The notes: generated by a model from the letters alone, not told the origin. 64,000 nucleotides of DNA from Hyphobacterium marinum (GCF_036330325.1 NZ_JAZDRO010000001.1:1-64000); one strand, 5' to 3'. Positions 34,199-45,000 are shown, counted from the stretch's first letter. Made by a program: numbers and translations.

Positions 34199-36375
34199 CG
34201 CCGCGCCAGCCTCAACGCGTTGAGCGTCACCAGGAGCGAGGACGCTGACATGGCAATTGCCGCGATCAGGGGTGTGACGAAACCGGCTACGGCGAGCGGT
34301 ACGGCAATGGCGTTATAGACCGCCGCCAGACCAAAATTCTCCAGCACACGGCGGCGCGCGGCGCGGGCCACATCGACCGCTTCAAGAATTGACATCAACT
34401 GATCGCGCTGGAGCACGAGATCAGCTGTCGCCTGCGAGATATCCGCCGCACTCGCCGGCGAGATCGAGACGTGGGCAGCGGCAAGGGCCGGGGCGTCATT
34501 GATGCCGTCACCCACCATGAGCGGGTGGTGGCCTTCGGCCTTGAGCGCGTTGAGCCAGGCAATCTTGTCCTGCGGCGACAGGCCGGATTCCCGGGTATCG
34601 ATCCCCAGCCGGTCAGCCATCAGGTCAACCGGTTCGCGGCGGTCCCCCGAAATCAGGTACGGAACGAGACCCCGGGCTTTCAACACGTCGAGCGCGGCCC
34701 TGGCATCCCCGCGTGCTTCGTCGGCGAAGCTGAACCGGATCGGGGCGTTGTCACCGGCCTCGAGCCAGACTTCAGCATTGGCGGCACCGTCGGTTTCCAC
34801 GCCCAGCCAGCGCGCTGAACCCAGCCGAACCGTCACACCATCGACGGTCCCTTCAAGTCCGCCCCCGGCATGCTCGCGGATATCGCTAGCCGTCTCGCCC
34901 ATGCCCGCCGCGTCGGCGATGGCGCGCGAAAGGGGATGGCGGCTTGCACGCGCCAGGCGTGCCGCCGCTTCCAGAGCGCCTTCAGGCAGGGTGTCGGCAT
35001 TCAGGAGACGCGGACGCCCGACGGTCAGCGTGCCGGTCTTGTCGAAGACGGCCAAATCGGCCTCGGCGAGGCGTTCGAGCGCGTCGCCGGATTTGACCAG
35101 GATGCCCGACCGGAAGAGCCGTCCAGAGGCGACGACCTGAACCGCCGGAACGGCCAGTCCCAGCGCGCAGGGACAGGTGATGATCAGGACCGCGATGGCG
35201 TTGACGACAGCGGTGCGGACGTCCCCGCCGGCAATCAGCCACCCCACGAGGGTCAGCGCAGCCAGCCCATGGACGAGCGGGACGTAGAGGCGCGCGGCCC
35301 GGTCGGCGAGTTTCACATAGCGCGAGCGTCCCTGCTCGCCGGCTTCGACGAGACGTGCGATCTCGGCGAGGAGCGAATCCTCGCGGCGCGCTTCAGCGAT
35401 TACGGTCAACGGCGCGGCGAGATTGATCATGCCGGAATGGATGAGCGCGCCCGGGCCCGCCGGAGACGGCAGGGTTTCGCCCGTGACCAGCGCCGCGTCG
35501 AGTTCACTGTCCCCGGATTCGATCCTTGCATCGACCGGGACTTTCTCGCCCGCCGCGATAACCAGGCGGTCACCGGGGCGCACATCCCTCGCCGGTATGG
35601 CGCGGACATGACCCTTGACGTCGATCCGGTTGGCGGTCGCGGCCTGCATCGCGGCCAGGCCTCGCGCCGCCGCGCCCGCCTTGGCCCGCAGTCGGGAATC
35701 GAGAAACCGCCCGATCAGGAGGAAAAAGAGCAGCATCGCCGCAGCGTCGAAATAGGTATCGCCCGTACCGCGCACCATTTCGTAGACCGACAGCCCGCAG
35801 GCGAGGATGACGGCGAGTGAGATCGGCACGTCCATATTCACCTGCCGGTGGCGCAGCGCCGACCAGGCCGAGGTGAAGAAGGGCCGCCCGGCATAGGCCG
35901 CAGACGGCAGGACGATGATCGCCGAAATCCAGTGCATGAAGTCGCGCGTCGTCTCGTCCATTTCCGCGACACCGGACCAGACCGCGATGGACAGCAGCAT
36001 GACATTCGCCATGGCGAAGCCTGCGACCGCCATCGCCCGGACGAGACGGGTTTCTTCCTCGGAATGAAGTTTCGCGTTGTCTTCCGGCGCGTAGGGCACG
36101 GCCGGATAGCCCAGCTCGCGCAGGCGGGCGACAAAGTCCCGTGCCCGGCCTGGTGCGCCCTGCCAGTGCAACGCCAGCCGGCCGGTCGAGAGATTGAGCC
36201 GGGCACCTGACACACCGTCCATCGCGGTCAGCCCGCTTTCGATCTTGGCAATACAGCCCGCGCAGTGGGCCCCGCTGACCATCAGGTCGAGCGTCTGACC
36301 GTCCTTGTCCGGGCGCACGAAGGCGACCGGATCAGCGTCGCTGCTGCTGAGCTGGGCGGGGTCTAGCGCAGCCAT
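34195..36375 (-). CDS. ccoI: Copper-translocating P-type ATPase CcoI
   Basis: The 726-residue P1B ATPase has an N-terminal heavy-metal domain (GAHCAGCIAKIE, C38 and C41), eight transmembrane helices, the intramembrane TCPCALGLAVP ion site, the phosphorylation loop DKTGTLTVG and the hinge GDGINDAPALAAAH. CcoI/FixI pumps Cu(I) to the periplasm for the cbb3 binuclear centre; it is not mainly a detoxifier. The start lies inside the end of ccoH (13-base overlap) and the end overlaps ccoS, which ties it into the operon. Confidence 0.93.
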   Translation of the reverse strand: MAALDPAQLSSSDADPVAFVRPDKDGQTLDLMVSGAHCAGCIAKIESGLTAMDGVSGARLNLSTGRLALHWQGAPGRARDFVARLRELGYPAVPYAPEDNAKLHSEEETRLVRAMAVAGFAMANVMLLSIAVWSGVAEMDETTRDFMHWISAIIVLPSAAYAGRPFFTSAWSALRHRQVNMDVPISLAVILACGLSVYEMVRGTGDTYFDAAAMLLFFLLIGRFLDSRLRAKAGAAARGLAAMQAATANRIDVKGHVRAIPARDVRPGDRLVIAAGEKVPVDARIESGDSELDAALVTGETLPSPAGPGALIHSGMINLAAPLTVIAEARREDSLLAEIARLVEAGEQGRSRYVKLADRAARLYVPLVHGLAALTLVGWLIAGGDVRTAVVNAIAVLIITCPCALGLAVPAVQVVASGRLFRSGILVKSGDALERLAEADLAVFDKTGTLTVGRPRLLNADTLPEGALEAAARLARASRHPLSRAIADAAGMGETASDIREHAGGGLEGTVDGVTVRLGSARWLGVETDGAANAEVWLEAGDNAPIRFSFADEARGDARAALDVLKARGLVPYLISGDRREPVDLMADRLGIDTRESGLSPQDKIAWLNALKAEGHHPLMVGDGINDAPALAAAHVSISPASAADISQATADLVLQRDQLMSILEAVDVARAARRRVLENFGLAAVYNAIAVPLAVAGFVTPLIAAIAMSASSLLVTLNALRLARR

Positions 36376-36824
36376 AGCGGCCGGTTAATCGTGAAAGGCG
36401 GGCCCTCGCCGTCGGTTTCGACAACGAGACGCCAGGACCCGGGCGGGGCCACATAGGCTGCGGCATAGCGGCCGGCTTCGGTCTCGACGAGGGACAGGAC
36501 GATATCGCGATTGGCATCCGCCGGATGGCGCAACCGCCCGGCCAGCATTAGGCCGGTGACGGGCTCGCCCGCGCGATCAGTGATGACAAGATCGACCCCA
36601 TCAAGACGGGCATCGGCGGCCGCCGTCCAACCCAGGACCGCCTGCGCTTCGCGCGCGGCGAGCGTCTCGTTATAGGCAACGCCCTGCATGTAGGAGCGCG
36701 GCACGTCCTCACCGCGGAAGGTCCGGAAGGCCTGGGTGATGAAGACCGCATTGACCGTAATGGTCACGGCAAAGAAGCCGAGCACCATGATCAGGACATG
36801 ACGGCCTGTGATCTGCCCCTTCAT
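36363..36824 (-). CDS. ccoH: cbb3 oxidase assembly protein CcoH (FixH)
   Basis: This 153-residue FixH-family protein has one N-terminal transmembrane helix (LIMVLGFFAVTITVNAVFI), the RTFRGEDVPRSYMQGVAYNETLAA segment split here as RTFRGED and SYMQGVAYNETLAA, and a periplasmic beta domain (SWRLVVETDGE near the end). CcoH is a core assembly partner of cbb3 oxidase. It overlaps ccoG by four bases and ccoI by thirteen. Confidence 0.92.
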   Translation of the reverse strand: MKGQITGRHVLIMVLGFFAVTITVNAVFITQAFRTFRGEDVPRSYMQGVAYNETLAAREAQAVLGWTAAADARLDGVDLVITDRAGEPVTGLMLAGRLRHPADANRDIVLSLVETEAGRYAAAYVAPPGSWRLVVETDGEGPPFTINRPLWLR

Positions 36825-38302
36825 CGCGCGGCTCCTGTCTGCATCACGGCGCGCGCGCTCGCGCTTTCCCCGCTGGCCGCTTCGATCCGGAATGTGAAAG
36901 TTTCAAGGTGATCGTCGATCGCGTCGGCAGGCAGCGTCAGGAAAAGCCGGAAGTCACGGGTCATGTCCGGTCCGACGGGCAGCGTAATCCCGGTGCCCTC
37001 ACCGCCATTGAGAAGGCGCGCGGCCACCGGTTCGTCGCTATCCACGACAAGACGATATTCCTGGGCTTCATGAGTCTTGTTGATCACGGTCAGAGTATAA
37101 CCATTCCGGACCGATCCGTCGGCCAGGCGCACGAAATTCGGGTTCCGGTCGCGCTGGACATTCAAATCGAGCGTGGACCGTGATGTCAGGGCGACCAGCA
37201 TGACCGCACTGACCAGGGCCAGCGCCGTGGCATAGAAGAGGACGCGCGGGCGAAGCAGCCGGTAGCGCGGCTTTTCACCGGCCTGGCGGCGAGCAATATT
37301 CTCGTCGGTCTCGTAGGCGATGAGCCCGGTCGGTCGATCCACCTTTTTCATGATGTCGTCACAGGCATCGATGCACAGCGCACACTGGATACACTCCAGC
37401 TGTGAACCGTTGCGGATATCGATCCCCATCGGGCAGGCCGCCACGCAGGCCTTGCAGTCGATACAGTCGCCGCGCCCGTCCCAGGTTTCGGACTTCTTGT
37501 GCGGCCCGCGCGGTTCGCCCCGGTCAACGCGGTAGGCGACGTTAAGCGCCTCCATGTCGGTCATCGCCGCCTGGATACGCGGCCAGGGGCACATATAGAT
37601 ACAGACCTGCTCGCGCATTGTTCCGGCGAGCGTGTAGGTGGTGAAGGTCAGCGTCGCGAAGAAAATGTAGGACGAGATCGCCGCGCCGCCGGTGAAGAAA
37701 TGGGACAGCGTGTCAAAGGCATCATGGAAATAGAGAATCCAGGCCCCGCCAGTCGCGCCGGCGATCAGCAGCCAGACCGCGTGTTTTCCAACCTTCCGCC
37801 AGGCCTTGTTGAAACTCCACGGCGCGCGGTCGAGCATGATCCGCTTGTTCCGGTCGCCTTCGAACAGGCGTTCCACGGCAATGAAGAGATCGGTCCAGAC
37901 CGTCTGAGGACAGGCATAGCCGCACCAGACCCGCCCGAAGAGCGCCGTCACGAGGAAGAGCGCGAGCGCGGCCATGATCAACAGGCCGGTCACGAAATAG
38001 ATTTCCTGCGGCCAGATCTCGATCCAGAAGAAATAGAAGCGCCGTCCGGCGAAATCGACGAGGACCGCCTGGTCAGGCGCATCCCCGGCCCGTGGCCAGC
38101 GCAGGAAGGGGATGAAGTAATAAATGCCCAGCGCAACGGCCATGAAGAGCCATTTCGCGGCCCGGAACTTGCCGTGAACCAGCTTGGGATAGATCGGCTC
38201 GCGCTTCTTGTAGAGCTCGCGCCGTGCCGGGTCGTTGACGGCCTGCGCCTTGGAACGCCGAACGCCCGGCGCGGCCATCCGGTCCTGTTGTTGAGCGGTC
38301 AT
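36821..38302 (-). CDS. ccoG: cbb3 oxidase accessory ferredoxin-like protein CcoG
   Basis: A 493-residue membrane iron-sulphur protein. Transmembrane helices are at about 55-75, 95-120, 165-185, 205-230 and 345-365. Two [4Fe-4S] motifs appear: CIDCKACVAACP and CIQCALCIDACD. The C-terminal part is an Ig-like periplasmic domain (FixG type). CcoG is reported to act as a cupric reductase that supplies Cu(I) for the oxidase. AGGACA precedes the ATG. It follows ccoP with a 41-base gap. Confidence 0.93.
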   Translation of the reverse strand: MTAQQQDRMAAPGVRRSKAQAVNDPARRELYKKREPIYPKLVHGKFRAAKWLFMAVALGIYYFIPFLRWPRAGDAPDQAVLVDFAGRRFYFFWIEIWPQEIYFVTGLLIMAALALFLVTALFGRVWCGYACPQTVWTDLFIAVERLFEGDRNKRIMLDRAPWSFNKAWRKVGKHAVWLLIAGATGGAWILYFHDAFDTLSHFFTGGAAISSYIFFATLTFTTYTLAGTMREQVCIYMCPWPRIQAAMTDMEALNVAYRVDRGEPRGPHKKSETWDGRGDCIDCKACVAACPMGIDIRNGSQLECIQCALCIDACDDIMKKVDRPTGLIAYETDENIARRQAGEKPRYRLLRPRVLFYATALALVSAVMLVALTSRSTLDLNVQRDRNPNFVRLADGSVRNGYTLTVINKTHEAQEYRLVVDSDEPVAARLLNGGEGTGITLPVGPDMTRDFRLFLTLPADAIDDHLETFTFRIEAASGESASARAVMQTGAAR

Positions 38303-38343
38303 TTGTCCTGTTACGCCTTCGCGCGGCGAAAAGTCGATGCGGC

Positions 38344-39261
38344 CTATTGGCCTCCGGCCGTATTGCCTTCAACCACCGCTTCTGCCTCTTCTCCGCCGCC
38401 GAGCGAGAACACATAGGTGGCCAGCGCGGCGATGGTCGCGTCGTCGAGACGGCCCTCCCAGGCCGGCATGACGCCATAGGGTCCGCGATGGATCGAGAGG
38501 ATCACCGCTTCCCGCGATCCGCCATAGAGCCATTCCTGGTCGGTCAGGTCCGGCGCACCCTGGGCCCGGTCGCCTTCACCACCGGCCCCATGACAGCTGG
38601 CGCATTGCTGGGCGAAAATCTGTCTGCCCGGCGAGGACGCCGCCATTGGCTGGGCCGTGGACAGCGAGATGACATAGTCGGCGGTCTCACGGATCTGTTC
38701 CCGCGTGAGGAGCTCATCGCGTCCAAAGGCGGGCATCTGAGAGAAGCGCGTGTCGGGGTGTTCGGCCCGGATGCCATAACGCAGCGTGGTGTGAATCGCC
38801 TCATAGGTGCCACCCCACAGCCAGACATCGTCATTGAGGTTGGGATAGCCCGTCGCGCCCTGCCCGCCTGAGCCGTGACAGGTCGCGCAATTGTCGCCGA
38901 AGGCTGAACGTCCGGCCGCCAGGGCAAAGCCGAACAATTCGTCGTCACCGCGAATGGTGGCGATGTCCGCGCCTTCGAGCCGCGCATAGAAATCGCCGCG
39001 CGAGGACTGGAGATCGTCCATCGCCCGGGCGACGTTCACACGTTCGGAATTACCGACGACGCCGGGGGTAAAGCCCTGAAAGCCGGGCAGGGCCGGCCAG
39101 GCCGGCATCAGGATCCAGTAGACCACGGACCAGGCGACGGAGGCGTAGAAAATCCACAGCCACCAGCGCGGCAGCGGATTGTCCAGCTCCTTGATCCCGT
39201 CCCACTCGTGACCGGTGGTTTCGGTGCCGGTTTCCTCGTCGATCTCGCGTTGTTCAGTCAT
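38344..39261 (-). CDS. ccoP: cbb3 oxidase subunit III, di-haem cytochrome c (CcoP)
   Basis: The ATG at 39261 follows GGAGGAC and overlaps the ccoQ stop by eight bases; the upstream in-frame start is rejected. The 305-residue protein has an N-terminal anchor (WWLWIFYASVAWSVVYWILM) and two cytochrome c domains with haem motifs C125-x-x-C128-H129 (CATCH) and C220-x-x-C223-H224 (CASCH). Methionine ligand candidates lie in FSQMPAFG and GVMPAWEG. CcoP takes electrons from soluble cytochromes and passes them to CcoO. Confidence 0.95.
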   Translation of the reverse strand: MTEQREIDEETGTETTGHEWDGIKELDNPLPRWWLWIFYASVAWSVVYWILMPAWPALPGFQGFTPGVVGNSERVNVARAMDDLQSSRGDFYARLEGADIATIRGDDELFGFALAAGRSAFGDNCATCHGSGGQGATGYPNLNDDVWLWGGTYEAIHTTLRYGIRAEHPDTRFSQMPAFGRDELLTREQIRETADYVISLSTAQPMAASSPGRQIFAQQCASCHGAGGEGDRAQGAPDLTDQEWLYGGSREAVILSIHRGPYGVMPAWEGRLDDATIAALATYVFSLGGGEEAEAVVEGNTAGGQ

Positions 39262-39433
39262 CGCGTTTGTCCTCCGGCTCGTCTTCGGCATCGTCGCGCA
39301 GCGGCTGGCGGGCAGCCGCGTCGAATTTCGCCTTGTTGCGTGGCCACAGCGCATAGGCGAGCACCGCCCCGAACAGGCCGATGAAGATCAGGAGCCCGCC
39401 GGTCTGCGCAAATTGCGACAGCGATTCATACAT
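39254..39433 (-). CDS. ccoQ: cbb3 oxidase subunit IV (CcoQ)
   Basis: Found by translating the gap between ccoO and ccoP. This 59-residue protein starts MYESLSQFAQTGGLL, has one transmembrane helix (about residues 12-30), then YALWPRNKAKFD and an acidic C terminus. This is the classical CcoQ layout. The ATG at 39433 is six bases past the ccoO stop and the TGA at 39254-39256 overlaps the ccoP start. CcoQ stabilises the oxidase complex. Confidence 0.9.
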   Translation of the reverse strand: MYESLSQFAQTGGLLIFIGLFGAVLAYALWPRNKAKFDAAARQPLRDDAEDEPEDKRDD

Positions 39434-39439
39434 GACGGC

Positions 39440-40198
39440 CTACCGCTGGTTTTCCGGCGCTTCGGCTTCATAGGTGGAGAAGTCCACCATGGTTCCGAGC
39501 ACCTGGAGATAGGCGACCAGCGCATCCATTTCGGTGATCCGCGACGGATCGCCGTCAAAATCGCGGATCTGCGCGCCCGGATAGCGCGCCAGCAGATCGT
39601 CATAACCTGATGAAAAGGGATCGACCTGGGCTTCCAGATCAGAACGGGCACTGGCGATCATCTCTTCGCTGTAGGGAACGCCGAAGGTCCGGTTCACGGT
39701 CAGATGGTTTTCGATCAGACGGTAATCGAGCGCGGCATCGGCCAGGAAGGCATAGGGCGGCATCACCGATTCCGGGACCACCGATTGCGGGTCGATCAGG
39801 TGGTCGCGGTGCCATTCGTCCGAATACTTGCCGCCGACGCGGGCGAGGTCCGGTCCGGTCCGTTTCGAGCCCCACTGGAAGGGCCGGTCATACATGCTTT
39901 CCGCCGCCAGCGAGTAGTGGCCATAGCGTTCCACCTCGTCGCGCAGCGGGCGGATCATCTGCGAGTGGCAATTGTAGCAGCCCTCGCGCACATAGATCTG
40001 GCGGCCCATCAGTTCGAGCGGCGAATAGGGGCGCACGCCTTCGACCTCTTCGATGGTCGAGTTGAGGTAGAAGAGCGGCGCGATCTCGACGAGACCGCCG
40101 ATCGAGACGACGACAACGATGCCGAGCGTCAGGATGCGGCTGTTCTGCTCGAGAACCTTCTTGTGGAATTCGTTCAGGAGGCGGTTGTGCCAAGCCAT
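39440..40198 (-). CDS. ccoO: cbb3 oxidase subunit II, mono-haem cytochrome c (CcoO)
   Basis: A 252-residue protein with an N-terminal anchor (about 22-44). The haem c motif is C74-x-x-C77-H78 in EGCYNCHSQMIRPL, followed by ERYGHYSLAAE and GPDLARVGGKYSDEWH, all hallmarks of CcoO. It passes electrons from CcoP to CcoN. GGGAGGTAGAGGA lies upstream of the ATG. It is 14 bases after ccoN. Confidence 0.95.
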   Translation of the reverse strand: MAWHNRLLNEFHKKVLEQNSRILTLGIVVVVSIGGLVEIAPLFYLNSTIEEVEGVRPYSPLELMGRQIYVREGCYNCHSQMIRPLRDEVERYGHYSLAAESMYDRPFQWGSKRTGPDLARVGGKYSDEWHRDHLIDPQSVVPESVMPPYAFLADAALDYRLIENHLTVNRTFGVPYSEEMIASARSDLEAQVDPFSSGYDDLLARYPGAQIRDFDGDPSRITEMDALVAYLQVLGTMVDFSTYEAEAPENQR

Positions 40199-40212
40199 TG
40201 TCCTCTACCTCC

Positions 40213-41862
40213 CTATTCCGCCGACACGAATTCGGACTGAGGCTCGACTTCGTCCTCGGTCTCTTTCACGTCGCCCTTGATCGTCTTGTAGACATTCCAC
40301 GCCATCAGGAGCGCACCCGCGAGATACATCAGCCCGCCCAGCGCCCGGATGGCGTAGTAGGGGTGCATCGCCTCGACCGTCTGGATGAAGGAGAATTCCA
40401 GGAAGCCCAGATCGTTATAGGCGCGCCACATCAGGCCCTGCGTAATCCCGGCGGGCCACATCGCGGCGATGTAGAAGAGAATGCCCAGCGTCGCGATCCA
40501 GAAATGCCATTCGATCAGGGCGCGCGAATACATGCCGCGCCGTTTCCACAGCCAAGGCACGAGGCAATAGACCGCGCCGAAGGAGATGAAGCCGACCCAG
40601 CCCAGCGCGCCGGAATGCACGTGACCGATCGTCCAGTCGGTGTAGTGGGAGAGCGCGTTGACCGCGCGGATCGACATGACCGGTCCTTCAAAGGTCGACA
40701 TGCCGTAGAAGGCGACCGAGACAACCAGCATGCGCACGACCGGGTCGGTCCGAAGCTTGTCCCACGCCCCGGACAGCGTCATCAGCCCGTTGATCATACC
40801 GCCCCAACTGGGCATCCACAGCATAATCGAGAAGGTCATGCCCAGCGTCTGCGCCCATTCTGGCAGCGCGGTGTAGTGGAGGTGGTGCGGACCGGCCCAG
40901 ATATAGATGAAGATCAGTGACCAGAAGTGGATGATCGAAAGCCGGTAGGAATAGACCGGGCGCTGCACGCGCTTGGGGATGAAATAGTACATGATCCCTA
41001 GAAAGCCGGCCGTCAGGAAGAAGCCGACCGCGTTGTGGCCGTACCACCACTGGGTCAGCGCGCCCTGAACACCAGAGAAGGCCGAGTAGGACCAGCTGCC
41101 CAGCGGGTGAATCGGCAGCGCCAGGTTATTGATGACATGCAGGATGGCGATGGTGACGATGAAGGCGAGGTAGAACCAGTTCGCCACATAGATGTGGGGC
41201 TCTTTCCGCTTCCACAGCGTCCCGAGGAAAACGAGGAGATAGGCAACCCACACGAGGGTGAGCCAGATATCCGCATACCATTCCGGCTCGGCGTATTCCT
41301 TGCTCTGGGTCACGCCCATCAGGTAGCCGACGGCGGCCAGCACGATGAAGAACTGGTAGCCCCAGAAGACGAACCAGGGCCACAGTCCGCCGGCGAGACG
41401 GGTGCGGCAGGTGCGCTGCACAACGTAGAACGAGGTCGCGATCAGCGCGTTGCCGCCAAAGGCGAAAATCACCGCCGAGGTATGCAGCGGGCGCAGGCGG
41501 CCGAAATTGGTGAAGCCGTATTCGGGAAAGTAGAACAGGTTGGGGAAGGTCAGCTGCAGCGCGATGATGACGCCGACCAGGAGCCCGGCGATCGCCCAGA
41601 ACATGGTCGCGATCGTGCCCGCCTTGATGACATTGTCATGATAGCGGTTGGAGTCCTCGACACTCCCGCGCCCGGAAAAGACACCGGCCAGCATGGCCAG
41701 ACCGACACCGAAGCCGATCATCATGATCCAGCCGGTCGCCCGCATGGCCGGGTCGACGCCCTGCGCCGCCGCGAAGAGGCCGTATCCGGCCCCGAAGAGA
41801 CAGATCAGCGCCAGCAAAAATCCGTCGATGCCCGAAGTGCGGCGTACCACTGCCTGCGTCAT
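40213..41862 (-). CDS. ccoN: cbb3 oxidase catalytic subunit I (CcoN)
   Basis: This 549-residue haem-copper oxidase subunit has about 12-14 transmembrane helices. Metal-ligand histidines sit in RPLHTSAVIFAFGGNAL (low-spin haem b), WWYGHNAVGFFLT (CuB) and WAGPHHLHYTALPEW (CuB). Further conserved blocks are STFEGPVMS, NALSHYTDWTIGHVHSGALGW split here as LSHYTDWTIGHVH and SGALGWVGF. The complex reduces oxygen with high affinity and pumps protons. GGGGGAT precedes the ATG. No FNR/FixK palindrome (TTGAT-N4-ATCAA) is visible in the 160 bases upstream, so its oxygen control may use a different or degenerate site. Confidence 0.96.
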   Translation of the reverse strand: MTQAVVRRTSGIDGFLLALICLFGAGYGLFAAAQGVDPAMRATGWIMMIGFGVGLAMLAGVFSGRGSVEDSNRYHDNVIKAGTIATMFWAIAGLLVGVIIALQLTFPNLFYFPEYGFTNFGRLRPLHTSAVIFAFGGNALIATSFYVVQRTCRTRLAGGLWPWFVFWGYQFFIVLAAVGYLMGVTQSKEYAEPEWYADIWLTLVWVAYLLVFLGTLWKRKEPHIYVANWFYLAFIVTIAILHVINNLALPIHPLGSWSYSAFSGVQGALTQWWYGHNAVGFFLTAGFLGIMYYFIPKRVQRPVYSYRLSIIHFWSLIFIYIWAGPHHLHYTALPEWAQTLGMTFSIMLWMPSWGGMINGLMTLSGAWDKLRTDPVVRMLVVSVAFYGMSTFEGPVMSIRAVNALSHYTDWTIGHVHSGALGWVGFISFGAVYCLVPWLWKRRGMYSRALIEWHFWIATLGILFYIAAMWPAGITQGLMWRAYNDLGFLEFSFIQTVEAMHPYYAIRALGGLMYLAGALLMAWNVYKTIKGDVKETEDEVEPQSEFVSAE

Positions 41863-41974
41863 GTCGATCCCCCGTCAGCAGAAAACTGACTTCGCACAGG
41901 CGCATAGAGGTGTTCAAGTACCCATAATCAGAGTGTGGCATTTTGACCCGAAAGATCGGGCTTCCACGGCAGCG

Positions 41975-42011
41975 CCAGGGCCGCCGCACGGTTAACGCGC
42001 GGCGGCCCTGG
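41975..42011 (-). terminator. Strong hairpin after the Ig-module autotransporter (probable terminator)
   Basis: A perfect 13-bp stem (CCAGGGCCGCCGC at 41975-41987 with GCGGCGGCCCTGG at 41999-42011) begins 12 bases beyond the stop at 42023. There is no good T tract, so it could instead be an RNA-stabilising 3-prime structure that separates this gene from ccoN. Confidence 0.55.
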
Positions 42012-42022
42012 TGCCGTTGCCG

Positions 42023-45000
42023 TCAGCCGCCGAAGGGCAGGCTGAACTCGATGCGTGCACCCGAGGCTTCGAAGTCGCTTTCGCCCAGGCCGGACAAATT
42101 CACTTCGAAATCGAGCGTTGCGCCATTGTCGAACATCGTGCGCAGGCCAACCCGGCTGTCCGCGCGGAACGTGCCCGTATCGAACACCCGCCCGGTCGCA
42201 TCCATCAGACCGGCCGGATTGTAGTCGAAATTGGCATTGATCTCACCATGGAGTTCCGAATATCCGCCGCCCGGCTGATCCCAGCGATAGGCGAATTCCG
42301 GACCCGCCGTGAAGCGGCCGATCTCGATCGTCTGTTCCGGGATCGCGACGCCAAGGCTGTCGGTATAGGCATCCTGTGTTTCCGAGAAATGCGCGATCGA
42401 TGCCGAGGGCCGGATCCGCCAGGGGCCATCGGCCCACTCCCCGGAAATCGTCGCCCGGATCACGAAGCGGTCGGTCGAAAAGCTGTCCTCGTAGAAGCCG
42501 AGCGGATTGATGTCGTTGTCGGACTGCCCGTACATGGCGAGCACATCGAACACGACGCCTTCGGCAAATTCGTGGACCAGGTAGGGTCCTGCCATCCAGC
42601 CCACGCCGTCAATGGTCGCGGGGCTGACGCCGCCCGCAGCGGCCGCGACGGTTTCCTGGGTCTCGTCCATCCAGTCCCGCTGAACCAGCAGACCGACGAC
42701 CGTTTTCTCGTTGACCAGCCAGTCGGCCCCGATCTGGACAACACCGAATTCGCTGTCCGCGGAGTCTCCGGCCCGATCATCGGAAATGCCGCTGAATTCC
42801 GCCGAGAACCAGAGATCGAAGCGGGACGGGTTGCCCACGTCATCCGCATCCGAACCGTCACGGGCCTGGGCCCGCATTCCGGCAAGGCTGCCATTCATGG
42901 CCACGCGATACTCGCCGCCGACCACATCGGCCGCGAAATCCCCGGCCCGGCTTTCTTCATGGGCGCGGAGCCGGTTGTTCAGTTGCGGCAGCGACGACAC
43001 GATCCGGTCCGCACGGCGGACGAGATAGTTGTTGATCGCCCGCTGGGTCGCAATCCGCACCGCGTCATCGTCGCGCGAATTGGCAAAGGTGCAGACAATG
43101 GTCTCGTTCGGGTCGAGATCGATGTCGGCGCGGCCCGATGCCACGTCGATGACCGACCCGTTGTCCGCATCCCCCGCGCAAGTCAGGGTATCGAGCTCCC
43201 AGCCCACCGGCAGGCTTTGCGTGATGTCATAGGTGCCGAAGCGCTTGCGGAAGGTTGCCGACCCTGCCGTGCCGCCGCTCGTCGTCAGGCTCAGCCCGTT
43301 TAGATCGGTATCGGAGGACGCATAGGTGAAGCTGGTATCGCCATGCGTACCGCCCGGCGTGGTCGCCACGATCCGGATCGACCCGTAGCGCGGTGCGACC
43401 GTCAGTGTGACCGGGATGGTCGTGATCACCGCTGCCGGTGCCGTGCTCGACACGGTAATCGTCCCGTTATAGGTGCCCGCATCAAGCTGATCGGCCGCCG
43501 CTGTCAGGGCAATATTGAGACTGAGATTGCCATTGCCCGGAATGGTTCCCGTCGCCGGCGTCGCCGCAACCCAGTTGACATCGGACGCCGCCGAATAACC
43601 GATCGGCTGGCTGCCCGGATTGGTGAGATTGACCGTCGTGCTGACCCCGGTCGGATCAACAACCGTGCCGCCGAGATTGAGGTTGGAATTGGTGGTCGGG
43701 AACACCACCGTCAGACTTTCGCTGGCGGCGGTCGACGCGTTGCCGGCTCCGTCCTGCGCCGCATTGGCAGCCAGCGCGATGGTGAGCTGACCGACCGTGT
43801 CCGGCGTGATCGTCGCGGAATAGGTGCGCGCATTCGTGCTGGTGAAACCCGACGCCGCACCATTGGTCACCGCCAGATCGGAGACGTCAAACCCGGTCAC
43901 ATCTTCAGAGAAGGTGATGGTGACCGTGAAGGCTCCTTCGACCTGCGTCCCCGGCAGGGTGATGGTCGGCGCGGGCGGTGTGGCATCATTTGTGATGGTG
44001 AACTGCGTGGCTGCCGTATTGCCATTGCCGGCCGCATCGGCTGCTGCGCCCGCTGCGACATCGACCGTCACCTGACCGTCCGCAGCCGGCGTGATCGTGG
44101 CCGTATAGACCGTGCCCGACGCGGCGTTGAAGTTCGACGCCGCACCATTACCGACGGTGAAGTCTGAGACCTCAAATCCCGTGACACTCTCCGTAAAGGT
44201 CGCCGTCAACGTGAAGGCGCCTGACACCGGATCGGGCGACGCGGAAGTCAGAACGACACCGGGTGCCGTCCCGTCATTGGTAATCGAGAATTGCGCTGCC
44301 GCCGTATTGCCGTTTCCGGCGGTGTCATTGGCCGCGCCCGCAGCCACGTCAATCGTCACCGGACCGTCCGCAGCCGGTGTGATCGTGGCGGAATAGACCG
44401 TCCCTGACGCGGCATTGAAGTTCGATGCCGCACCATTGCCGACAGTGAAGTCGTTCAGTGCAAACCCTGTCACGGCTTCCGAGAAGGTCGCCGTCAGAGT
44501 GAACGCGCCGGAAACCGGATCGGTGGCCCCCGATGACAGGGTCACCGTCGGCGCAGTCTGGTCGTTGACAATCGTGACCGGCGTCGCCGCGAGGCTGTTA
44601 TTGCCGGCCCCATCCTGGGCCGCGCCGGCGGGAATGGCGATCACGACATTGCCGTCCGCCGCGGGCGTGATGGTCGCCGTATAGACGCTGGCACTGGTCA
44701 TCTGCAGATTCGACGCTGCGCCATTCGTGATTTGCAGGTCGGCTCCGTCAAATCCCGTCACATCTTCGGAGAAGGTCGCCGTGACCGAGAAGGGACCATT
44801 GACCGGCGAATTTGCCGACGTCGTTAATGAGACGGTCGGCGGCGTGGCGTCCGACACCTTGGTAATGGTGAATTGGGTCGCTGCCGTGCTGGTGTTGCCG
44901 GCGGTGTCGGTGGCGGCGCTGGCCGCAATATCGACCGTCACCGGGCCGTCAGCTGTCGGGGTAATTGTGGCCGTGTAGACGCGTCCCGGTGCCAGAGCTG

